Shown: piece by piece, positions 25,543 to 32,511 of the stretch
Layout: each line of letters starts with the position of its first letter
Position numbering within the stretch: position 1 is the stretch's first letter
Origin: DAHVFY01 sp040388665
GTDB lineage: Bacteria; Chlamydiota; Chlamydiia; Chlamydiales; Rhabdochlamydiaceae
Reading direction: 5' to 3'
Assembly (NCBI GenBank): GCA_040388665.1
Contig: JAZKBL010000035.1
Span: 1 to 37,087 of the forward strand
Length of the DNA stretch: 37,087 nucleotides
Translations under genes and position numbers: made by a program
Notes under the pieces: model-generated
The model's database searches: none
What the model was told of the DNA's origin: nothing
The model's input: the letters and a program-made list of their open reading frames with translations, nothing else

Positions 25543-25615
25543 TGGAGTGTAGCGGGGTCGAACCGCTGACCTCAACAATGCCATCGTTGCGCTCTACCAA
25601 CTGAGCTAACACCCC
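25543..25615 (-). tRNA. tRNA-Ala (anticodon GGC)
   Basis: A 73-base cloverleaf on the minus strand. The acceptor stem GGGGTGT pairs with ACACTCC and includes the G3-U70 pair that marks alanine tRNAs. The D arm is GCTC-AGTTGGTA-GAGC. The anticodon stem CAACG/TGTTG encloses the loop ATGGCAT, giving anticodon GGC. The T arm is AGCGG-TTCGACC-CCGCT, and the discriminator is A. The 3' CCA is not encoded and must be added afterwards. Confidence 0.97.
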
Positions 25616-25634
25616 AAAGAAGTATGGAATAGAA

Positions 25635-25663
25635 ATTGTAGGTTTTAATGGATTTTGCCACAA
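25635..25663 (-). promoter_or_regulatory. putative promoter of tRNA-Ala
   Basis: On the minus strand TTGTGG (25658-25663) and TACAAT (25635-25640) are 17 bases apart. The -10 box is good and the -35 box weak. The -10 box lies about 20 bases before the tRNA 5' end, allowing a short leader to be trimmed by RNase P. Confidence 0.5.
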
Positions 25664-25698
25664 TAGGCTTTTTCACATAATAGATGTAAGGCGTTCTC

Positions 25699-26883
25699 AT
25701 GTTTTTTGAAAAAGTTGAAGAGGCTCCTGTTGATGCGATCTTTGGGTTGGGTACAGCTTTTTATGCGGATCCAAGAACGACGAAGGTCAACTTGAGTGTT
25801 GGTATCTATAAATCAGCGGATTTAAAAACACCGATTTTAAAAAGTGTTAAGGATGCTGAACAGTTATTAATTACTGAAGAAGAAACCAAAGACTATCTTC
25901 CGATTGAAGGGCATAAAGAGTATTTGCAGAGAACGGGCGCGCTTGTTTTTGGTGAAGAATTTTGGAACAAGCACAAGGGAAGAATTGCAGCAGTGCAGTC
26001 TATCGGAGGAACGGGAGCTCTGAGATTGGGCGGTGATTTTTTGAGGAAAGAAACCTCTGACACCGCATATATTTCTGATCCTACATGGCCCAATCATAAG
26101 GGAGTATTTTTAAAATGTGGTTTTAAAGTTGAATCTTATCCTTACTACGACAAGGTTGGGGAAAAGGTTGATTTTGAGCGCTTAATAGGCTTTTTAGAAA
26201 AACTTTCTCCCAAAAGTATCGTCATTTTGCATGCGTGTTGTCATAATCCGACGGGAGCTGATCTGACATTAGAGCAGTGGAAGATGATTTCAGATCTTTT
26301 TTTTGCTAAAAAACTTTTTCCTTTTTTTGATTTTGCGTATCAGGGCTTTGATCTTGGTTTTGAGGAAGATGCTAGGGCTGTTCGTTTGTTTGCAAATGAA
26401 GGGCATGAGATGCTCATTGCAAGCTCGTACTCTAAAAACTTTACTCTTTATTCAGAAAGGGTCGGCGCTCTTTTTGTACTTACAGATTCAGAAAAAACGA
26501 CAAAAAATGTTTTAAGCCAATTAAAAATTCTTGTTCGCACAAATTATTCCAATCCTCCAAGACATGGTGCCGCTATTGTCTCGATGATTCTCGGTAGGCC
26601 GGAACTTAAGAAAGAATGGGAAGCAGAGATTGCGCATTTCAGAGCAAGGATTGCTGAAATGAGAAATGTGTTTGTTCGCGCTTTAACAGCTAAAAATCCT
26701 CGTTTTCAATTTTTAGAAGATAGAAGGGGGCTTTTTTCGTTTTGCGGTCTAGAAAAGGCTCAGGTTGAGAGACTCGTAAAAGAATTTGGAATTTATATGA
26801 CTTTAGATGGCAGAATAAATATTGCGGGACTTACCCCCGGCAATATGGACTATGTGATTAATGCTATTGTGACCGTATTATGA
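25699..26883 (+). CDS. tyrB: aromatic amino acid / aspartate aminotransferase
   Basis: A 394-residue, PLP-dependent class I aminotransferase of the AspC/TyrB subgroup, which swaps amino groups between aspartate or aromatic amino acids and 2-oxoglutarate. Seen: SIGGTGALRLG (cofactor phosphate loop), ISDPTWPNHKGVF, CHNPTGADLT with Asn183, DFAYQGFDLG with Asp211 and Tyr214, and ASSYSKNFTLYSERVG with Lys246 as the Schiff-base lysine. AAGG lies eight bases upstream of ATG 25699. The stop overlaps the next start as ATGA. The pairing with an mreC-like gene matches the Chlamydia tyrB neighbourhood, where recB and recC follow; here those genes lie about 8-15 kb away. Confidence 0.93.
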   Translation: MFFEKVEEAPVDAIFGLGTAFYADPRTTKVNLSVGIYKSADLKTPILKSVKDAEQLLITEEETKDYLPIEGHKEYLQRTGALVFGEEFWNKHKGRIAAVQSIGGTGALRLGGDFLRKETSDTAYISDPTWPNHKGVFLKCGFKVESYPYYDKVGEKVDFERLIGFLEKLSPKSIVILHACCHNPTGADLTLEQWKMISDLFFAKKLFPFFDFAYQGFDLGFEEDARAVRLFANEGHEMLIASSYSKNFTLYSERVGALFVLTDSEKTTKNVLSQLKILVRTNYSNPPRHGAAIVSMILGRPELKKEWEAEIAHFRARIAEMRNVFVRALTAKNPRFQFLEDRRGLFSFCGLEKAQVERLVKEFGIYMTLDGRINIAGLTPGNMDYVINAIVTVL

Positions 26884-27998
26884 GAAGAGTTAATTATACT
26901 CCTTATCTTGTTTTAATTGGTTTTCTTTTTTCTGTAATGAGTTTGAGTCCTGATTCTGCGAATAAATTGCGTGGAACGAGTATGAAAATAATCGCTCCTT
27001 TTTGGGATGGAATTCATTTTTCTAAAGTTTGGCTTGCAAGCGCTCTTCATTTGAATATTTCTGATTCTTTAGAACTGCAACAATTGCGCCTAGAAAATGA
27101 AATGCTAACAAGCCAGATTGAGAAGGTTCGAGAATGGCTTCTTTTTGAAGAGAGAATTGATGAACAATGGGAAAGATTAAAGGCTCTAGGTCAGCATAAT
27201 GAAGGAGAACTTTTTTGGAAGGAGTTTTTTCGTAGAAGAAGTGAACAATTAGCAGAGCTCATCGATTTGCAACTTCAGTCGCTACCTGCCCGCGTTGTTT
27301 TTAGAGAACCTGCATCTTGGTCAAGTTCTTTTTGGGTTAATGTAGGTGAAAAGGATAATGAAATGCTCGGAACTTTGATTGTTTCTAAGAATAGTCCTGT
27401 TGTTATTGGAACATCACTTGTGGGAGTTGTGGAATATGTAGGACGTAAGCAGTCAAGAGTGCGTCTTATTACAGATTCTTCTTTGGTTCCCGCAGTGCGT
27501 GTTTCCCGGAACGGCGAGCAAAACCGCTTTGTTCTCGAGCATCTTGATATTGTGTTAAAAAATGTGGAGATGCGGGAAGATTTATTTTCTGAAGAAATTT
27601 TTGCAGCTCTTGAATCTTTAAAACAAACGCTTAGTCAAGATGTGACAGAACGTCTTCTTGCCAAGGGAGAGATTTATGGAAGCAGCAGTCAGCTGATGCG
27701 TTCTCATAGTCAGACTCTTAAGGGTGTTGGTTTTAACTATGACTTTGCAGATGAGGAAGGGACTGCTAGAGATTTACGTACGGGCAACATCTTAAGAGAG
27801 GGAGATCTTCTTGTCACAAGCGGTTTAGATGGAGTCTTCCCTCCCGGTCTTCGCGTTGGCTTTGTTGTGAAAGTGGATCAGCTGCGAGAAGGGGCTACTT
27901 CTTATGAGTTAGAAGCCAAAGCCGCAGCTGGGAATTTGCACGAATTGACACACGTTCTTGTTCTCCCCGCTTTAGGAACTCGCATCCATGAGGGCTGA
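26880..27998 (+). CDS. mreC: MreC-like cell shape / division protein
   Basis: A 372-residue protein with an N-terminal membrane anchor (YLVLIGFLFSVMSL), a coiled-coil segment (LELQQLRLENEMLTSQIEKV) and a periplasmic beta-domain. Typical MreC parts are PARVVFREPASWSSSFWVNV, VIGTSLVGVVEYVGRKQSRV, LLVTSGLDGVFPPGLRVG and a final LHELTHVLVLP. MreC links the actin-like MreB to peptidoglycan synthesis. Chlamydiae lack FtsZ and divide with an MreB-based system, so this gene probably serves division. Between the first and second beta parts (about 210-275) is a longer insert than in the E. coli protein. It is translationally coupled to tyrB, and its 3' end overlaps the convergent citrate synthase gene by 27 bp. 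Confidence 0.83.
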   Translation: MRRVNYTPYLVLIGFLFSVMSLSPDSANKLRGTSMKIIAPFWDGIHFSKVWLASALHLNISDSLELQQLRLENEMLTSQIEKVREWLLFEERIDEQWERLKALGQHNEGELFWKEFFRRRSEQLAELIDLQLQSLPARVVFREPASWSSSFWVNVGEKDNEMLGTLIVSKNSPVVIGTSLVGVVEYVGRKQSRVRLITDSSLVPAVRVSRNGEQNRFVLEHLDIVLKNVEMREDLFSEEIFAALESLKQTLSQDVTERLLAKGEIYGSSSQLMRSHSQTLKGVGFNYDFADEEGTARDLRTGNILREGDLLVTSGLDGVFPPGLRVGFVVKVDQLREGATSYELEAKAAAGNLHELTHVLVLPALGTRIHEG

Positions 27999-29615
27999 AT
28001 TGATCACCTTTCCCAGTTCTATTTGCTTGATTTCAATAGATGTATGTAAGTTTTGAAGGAAGAATTTTTTTTCTCCTTGTTCACGTTCTATTAACTCAGC
28101 AGTATCGATTAAAATTTGAGTAAGAGATCTGAATTTTTTTTCAATACAACTGAGATCCCCCGCATTAACATTTCTTACGAGTTGCTCAAGTAAACTTTGT
28201 GCAACTTGGAGATGTTCTAGGGAAAGGGGGGGAGTTATTTGTATTGTGTGATTTTCAGAAATGGAATCGGGTCGGAAGAGAGGGCGGTTTTTTTGCCTTT
28301 CTTCTGTTATTTGTGTGATAATCCCGTAAGATCTAGAAAGAAAGAAAAGAAGCGTGGAATATTCTGGATGGTTAAAGCCTGCTGCTTGTAGTCCTGTTTG
28401 AGAAATTTGATCGACATTAGGAGTTTTATTGCGCATGTTAGGTTTTTTTTCTTCTAGAATATTTGGCGCTACTTCGCATATTGTTAAAGCTGTCTGTACC
28501 AAATGGTTGTCTTGAAAATGCTGTTTGCAGTAATCAGCTAAGATTTCCCATCTTGGATCATATTCTAAAACGGCGTGCCCAAACCCTGGAAGAATTTTAT
28601 TTTTATCGATAAATTTTTCTATGAATGCCGAAATATCTGTATATTGGGCAGCTTCTTGAACTACTTCAAAAGCGGATTTGTTGGCGCCTCCATGTAAAGG
28701 AGTATTGAGAGCTGTTGCTGCAACTGCAAGCGTGTTTGCAAGAGGAGGTTTTCCGGACGCAATAAATCGTGCAACGACAGTGGATAGATTCCCGCCGCCA
28801 TGATCGAAGTGAAGAATCAAAAAGAGACGGAAAAAATCTGTAAGTTTTTTCAGTTGTTTTGAAGACATGCGAGATTTTTCAGGAACTTGGAGCATCATTA
28901 CAAAGTTTTCGACTAAACTTTTATTAGCGTCGTAGGGTGGTGTTTCTCCCCAGCCTGCATGCGCATTAATGACAGATGCTATGATAAAAGGCATATGCGC
29001 TTTAAAGAAAAGTGCTTCTTCTTCAAAGGTTATAAAAGTTCTTTTTTTGAGTAATAGAAGCGTTGTCGCTAACATATCCATAGGGTCTTCATTGCTAACT
29101 AAGAGCAGAGGTTCTATCGGTTGCGAGGCTGTTTCTTGAAGTTTAATGGTATAGTCAGCAATTTCAACATTGTTGCCAGATTTTCCATGTTGAAGGAGAA
29201 ATAGAACTTCTTCTACAGAAAGATTTTGAAGAGCGCTAATGTGTTCATTGCCATAAAAAACACCTGATTTTGGATCGACAAAGGATGAATTGCAGGTAAG
29301 TAAAGGTACTCCTCTTAAACCTGTTTTGAAATCTTTTGAAGTAATAACATAGTAAATAGGTCTGATTCTTATGATTTGTGTGGTAATTTCTGTATTGAGT
29401 TTTTTTATAGTTGCAAGAGCTTTATCGATGTTTTTTTCATTGCACACCGTGTATTTATTTAGCTTTTTTTGAACACGAGCAATTGTTGGTTGCATGAGGG
29501 CCGCGACCTCGCTTGTTTTTTCCGTTAGGAGCAAAAGAAATGTGGTGAGCGTGCTTTCAAGCTCAAATTTTGACGCGCAAAATTTCTCTATCTTCAGTGC
29601 CATTATCGATGCCAT
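27972..29615 (-). CDS. gltA: divergent citrate synthase with N- and C-terminal extensions
   Basis: A 547-residue member of the citrate synthase fold, about 100-120 residues longer than usual. The core runs from GLRGVPLL (near 99) to NRPLFRPDS (near 451). Catalytic residues are kept: His308 in TPLHGGANKS, His347 in GFGHAVLEYDPR and Asp402 in NVDQISQTG, plus an Arg in the NRPLFRP segment. The signature GFGH...DPR has one residue fewer than normal and lacks its basic residue. An N-terminal helical extension of about 95 residues and a C-terminal one of about 95 residues have no match I recognise. It may form citrate from oxaloacetate and acetyl-CoA, or act on another acyl-CoA (methylcitrate-type). 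AGGAG precedes the start. Confidence 0.8.
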   Translation of the reverse strand: MASIMALKIEKFCASKFELESTLTTFLLLLTEKTSEVAALMQPTIARVQKKLNKYTVCNEKNIDKALATIKKLNTEITTQIIRIRPIYYVITSKDFKTGLRGVPLLTCNSSFVDPKSGVFYGNEHISALQNLSVEEVLFLLQHGKSGNNVEIADYTIKLQETASQPIEPLLLVSNEDPMDMLATTLLLLKKRTFITFEEEALFFKAHMPFIIASVINAHAGWGETPPYDANKSLVENFVMMLQVPEKSRMSSKQLKKLTDFFRLFLILHFDHGGGNLSTVVARFIASGKPPLANTLAVAATALNTPLHGGANKSAFEVVQEAAQYTDISAFIEKFIDKNKILPGFGHAVLEYDPRWEILADYCKQHFQDNHLVQTALTICEVAPNILEEKKPNMRNKTPNVDQISQTGLQAAGFNHPEYSTLLFFLSRSYGIITQITEERQKNRPLFRPDSISENHTIQITPPLSLEHLQVAQSLLEQLVRNVNAGDLSCIEKKFRSLTQILIDTAELIEREQGEKKFFLQNLHTSIEIKQIELGKVINSALMDASS

Positions 29616-29668
29616 AATTACTCCTTTCCTTAAGTCATTTGTTAAGAAAGGGTTAGAATATCTAAAGT

Positions 29669-30694
29669 TTAAGATTTGGACAAGATTTCGTTTTTTATTT
29701 TTGAAAGCATTTGTTCTTCTCCAAATGCGTACCGATACGTTTTACGTCGAGAATGACGGAATGCATTTTGGTTTTCATGCCAATTATTTTCAATAAAAGT
29801 GCAGATATTTTCATTAGGGGGGATTGTCATCCCGCAATTATGAAGAAAAAGACTTAAGTTTGAAGGATTCAAAAAAAAGAGGGGTCTATCGAAAGAAAGG
29901 AAATCGTAGCCGATGGAGGAGAAATCGCCGAGGTACGCTGATGTCCGCGCAAGAAGAGGGTAAATAGGTGGAAACTTTTGTAAAATAAGCAAATGAGATG
30001 TTCTTTCATAATGAGAAAGGAGATATGCCACTTCAGCGGGGTGATGTTCTTCAAGAAGAGGGTGCAGTTTAACAATAAGGTTGAATTTTCGGATGAGCTC
30101 TTCAATAACCCTTCCCCCCTCAGAAAAAAAAGTGGTGAGATTTTCTCCGTCGTTCCATGTTGGCGCATAAAGAAGAGTTTTTCTTTTAGGACAGAGTTTT
30201 GAAAATATTTCAATATCTGCCCATTGATCGTAAAAAGTTTGATTTTTTCTGTAGTATGGAAATCTATAGTTACCTGTTGTGATCAAAGAGTTGTAAGAGA
30301 CTTCTTTTTTTGAAAAGATGTTTTTCATTTGATCGCCGTAAACAAACGCAACATCTTGAGGCGGGAGCTTGTTTGTTAAATGTCCTTTGTCTGAGTTGCC
30401 GTGAGGACAAAAAAGAATGCGTATTTGTTTGCGATATAAGAGCTCGATCAAAGGTTGAAGGTCTAATGCGAAAAATTGACCGCACTGCAAAAGTCTGTCA
30501 AACTTAGCAATAAAATCAAGAGAGAGATCATTTGGGCTTTTAAGAAAAACTTTGAGGTTCGGGTAGAATTTTTTTGCGAGATGAAAGGTTTTTTCTTCTG
30601 TAACAATAAGAGGGATTTCTAAGAGATCTGCAAGCACGCCTAAGTGATCGAGATGAGTGTCAGGTCCTGTGCTAATAGCTATACTGTTTTGCAT
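29669..30694 (-). CDS. CDP-glycerol glycerophosphotransferase-like enzyme A (TagB/TagF-type)
   Basis: A 341-residue GT-B-fold protein. The signature set of the teichoic-acid polymerase family is visible: CPHGNSDKGH, with the catalytic-type His-Gly; LLYAPTWND; LIVKLHP; and YLGDFSSIGYDFLSFDRP, like the TDYSS..FDF..LDKP of TagF. There is no membrane helix. In Gram-positive bacteria such enzymes transfer glycerol phosphate from CDP-glycerol; here the acceptor may be a surface glycan or lipid, which is inference. It begins HLDHLGVLADLLEIPL, shared with the upstream gene (LDHLAVVCCLMEIPL), so the two arose by duplication. No good ribosome binding site is seen; a 17-bp palindrome fills the junction with gene B. 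Confidence 0.78.
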   Translation of the reverse strand: MQNSIAISTGPDTHLDHLGVLADLLEIPLIVTEEKTFHLAKKFYPNLKVFLKSPNDLSLDFIAKFDRLLQCGQFFALDLQPLIELLYRKQIRILFCPHGNSDKGHLTNKLPPQDVAFVYGDQMKNIFSKKEVSYNSLITTGNYRFPYYRKNQTFYDQWADIEIFSKLCPKRKTLLYAPTWNDGENLTTFFSEGGRVIEELIRKFNLIVKLHPLLEEHHPAEVAYLLSHYERTSHLLILQKFPPIYPLLARTSAYLGDFSSIGYDFLSFDRPLFFLNPSNLSLFLHNCGMTIPPNENICTFIENNWHENQNAFRHSRRKTYRYAFGEEQMLSKIKNEILSKS

Positions 30695-30696
30695 GA

Positions 30697-30713
30697 TGTA
30701 AAACGATTTTACA
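30697..30713. repeat. 17-bp perfect palindrome at the junction of the two glycerophosphotransferase genes
   Basis: TGTAAAA-CGA-TTTTACA spans the stop codon of gene B (30709-30711) and ends three bases before the start codon of gene A (30692-30694). The same half-site, TGTAAAACG, recurs at 302-318, 9870-9886 and 19733-19749. It is a possible protein-binding site or a short mRNA hairpin controlling gene A. Confidence 0.6.
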
Positions 30714-31800
30714 GATCGCTGAATTTTGAGAAAGTATTTAAAATTTCTGTACGTAAATCAACCCAGGGCTTTTCTTTGCTGAAGGTGTAATCATATGTTT
30801 GTTTGCGCAAAGGGGTGAAGCTTGTCGTATCTGAAGCAAGGTGTTTCTTCATGATTGTATAAAAATTAGGATATTCTTTTTTTGCAACTTCAATGCCGCA
30901 TTTGAAGAGATAGAGCCCAAGGTCTTCTTGTGCATCCCTGTTGTTTTGATTAAGAAAAAACATGGGTTTATTGAAGATTAAAGCGTCATAACCAATTGAT
31001 GACATATCGCCGATATAGACATCCACGTAGTTGAGAATGGGGTAGATAGGGGAAAATTTTGTGAGAAATAAAACATGAGGGTGATCTTCATAACGCATCA
31101 GCAAGCGCTCTGTTTGCCCTTCTCCCTGATGGATTAAGTTGGGGTGGAGTTTGATGATCAAGTTTGTGCTGGGTGGTAGATTTTCAATAAGGGTTGGTGT
31201 TGCATCGTAGAATGAGGAGGATTTTTCTGCGTCATTCCATGTTGGAGCATAAAGAAGCGTTGTTAGGGCATTGGGCTGTTTTTTAACGATCTTTTGATCA
31301 ATGAGGGTGTCATAAAATTCTTTGTTTTTTCGGTAATAGGTATAGCGGAGATTGCCTATTGTGACATGCGCTTTTAGTTGATTAAACACCCCTTTTTTGA
31401 TCAGGAATTCGATCATTTTAGGGCCATAGACAAGAGCTACTTCTTCCAATTCTAAAGCTTCCATGAAAATGGATGCGTGGCCTTTGTCTGAATTACCATG
31501 AGGACACCAGACCGTATGAATTTTTTTTCGTTGAAACTGCTGGGCAAAGAAAAAAATTTCCTCAAAGAGAAGGCGAGGTATTGTATAAAAAATCACTTCA
31601 AAATGATTTACGACGTAATTTGCGACTAAGATTGTGTCCATGTGGACAACTTCAAGTCCTGGATAGTATTTTTGCGCAGATTCTGCAATTTCTTCATCTG
31701 TCGTGATTAAAGGGATTTCCATAAGACAACAGACCACAGCCAAGTGGTCTAGGTGATGTGCATCAGAGCCATAAAGTAGCCCGGCTGATCTAAAAGACAT
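30709..31800 (-). CDS. CDP-glycerol glycerophosphotransferase-like enzyme B (TagB/TagF-type)
   Basis: A 363-residue paralogue of the next gene downstream, with the same motifs in the same order: HHLDHLAVVCCLMEIPL, WCPHGNSDKGH, LLYAPTWND, LIIKLHPNL and YIGDMSSIGYDALIFNKP. The shared HGNSDKG and GD(F/M)SSIGYD set suggests both use a related donor and catalytic scheme. Start ATG 31800 (MSFRSAGLLYGSD) is chosen because it aligns with the paralogue's start; an upstream ATG at 31899 would only add residues encoded by the long palindrome. The start codon itself lies inside the palindrome's outer arm (ACGTAAGATGTCT), so access of the ribosome could depend on that hairpin. Confidence 0.78.
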   Translation of the reverse strand: MSFRSAGLLYGSDAHHLDHLAVVCCLMEIPLITTDEEIAESAQKYYPGLEVVHMDTILVANYVVNHFEVIFYTIPRLLFEEIFFFAQQFQRKKIHTVWCPHGNSDKGHASIFMEALELEEVALVYGPKMIEFLIKKGVFNQLKAHVTIGNLRYTYYRKNKEFYDTLIDQKIVKKQPNALTTLLYAPTWNDAEKSSSFYDATPTLIENLPPSTNLIIKLHPNLIHQGEGQTERLLMRYEDHPHVLFLTKFSPIYPILNYVDVYIGDMSSIGYDALIFNKPMFFLNQNNRDAQEDLGLYLFKCGIEVAKKEYPNFYTIMKKHLASDTTSFTPLRKQTYDYTFSKEKPWVDLRTEILNTFSKFSDL

Positions 31801-31956
31801 CTTACGTAACTCCATTTGCTTGCTAAAATTGCCTTTTTTGGCATCTTTACTGCTAAATTTTTCAGTCATATGTTTGCATATGCCTTCAAAATTTAGCAAT
31901 AAATCTGCTCAAAAAACATCAATTTTTTCAAGCAAAGCGAGCTACGTAAGATGTCT
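31795..31956. repeat. long palindrome 4, upstream of glycerophosphotransferase B
   Basis: A 162-bp imperfect palindrome. The outer arms are perfect for 14 bp, AGACATCTTACGTA (31795-31808) and TACGTAAGATGTCT (31943-31956), and the centre is CATATG-TTTG-CATATG (31867-31882). Matching continues along the whole arm with scattered changes, for example CATTTGCTTGCTAAAATT against GCTTTGCTTGAAAAAATT on the other strand. The left arm includes the start codon of gene B, and the right edge lies 19 bases from the stop of the upstream coiled-coil gene. Confidence 0.9.
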
Positions 31957-31975
31957 AAAGTTCATTTCTCACTTT

Positions 31976-32428
31976 TTACTCTTTCGGGGGGTATGTTGCA
32001 ATAGAAGTTTTTCGTTTTAAGCGCTGCGCTTCTCTAGCAGGCTGGATTGTCCGAGAAGGGGCGCCTTGCTGAATCACAATGTGTTGAGATAGGTACTCAT
32101 TGCGGCATTTGATTAGGTTCATTCTTTCTGCAAGAGCGACGATCTGATCGCGTAAGCTAAGAATTTCAACAGATTCATTGTCTGCGTAAGGAGCTTCTTT
32201 TTCAAACTGTTCAGTATGCAGCATGCGTGTTTTGCGCAGCATGCTTAATCTGTCGATCATTTCGGCTCGTTCTATCATGACATGTTCCCAGCTGGTTTTG
32301 TCATTGAATTGTAAAGACAGCTCTTCTCGATGCATATTAGAGAGAATTTCACGCATCATGTTCACTTCTTTTTGCATAGATAGTTTTAAGCGCTCTAAAA
32401 TTTCTTTTTTCGAAGTAGGGTCTGTCAT
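31976..32428 (-). CDS. small coiled-coil protein, FlgN-like in character
   Basis: A 150-residue, almost fully helical protein of unknown function. It starts MTDPTSKKEILERLKLSMQK, then a heptad-rich region (EHVMIERAEMIDRLSMLRK), then SLRDQIVALAERMNLIKCRN, and ends in a basic, disordered tail (REAQRLKRKTSIATYPPKE). The size and the late helix with Asn residues recall FlgN-type secretion chaperones, but similarity is too weak to name it. GGAG lies seven bases before ATG 32428. It diverges from mutY across about 80 bp and may be first in a minus-strand unit with the two glycerophosphotransferase-like genes and gltA. Confidence 0.65.
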   Translation of the reverse strand: MTDPTSKKEILERLKLSMQKEVNMMREILSNMHREELSLQFNDKTSWEHVMIERAEMIDRLSMLRKTRMLHTEQFEKEAPYADNESVEILSLRDQIVALAERMNLIKCRNEYLSQHIVIQQGAPSRTIQPAREAQRLKRKTSIATYPPKE

Positions 32429-32511
32429 ACAAATCTCCTTATTTCTTCCTTATTAGGGGGCAGTAGGTAGTATAAGCAAATTTCGTGCCAAGTAGCTATA
32501 CTGGCTAAGAT

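Noticed and set aside
29625..29650. Possible hairpin between gltA and glycerophosphotransferase A
   Set aside because: The stem is short with a mismatch and overlaps the gltA ribosome binding site; it is too weak to call a terminator.
31801..31899. N-terminal extension of glycerophosphotransferase B
   Set aside because: The extra 33 residues are encoded only by the palindrome and have no counterpart in the paralogue, which begins at the equivalent of ATG 31800.
32215..32245. Repeated GCAGCATGC pair
   Set aside because: It is a short repeat inside a coding region; it fits codon repetition and shows no further structure.
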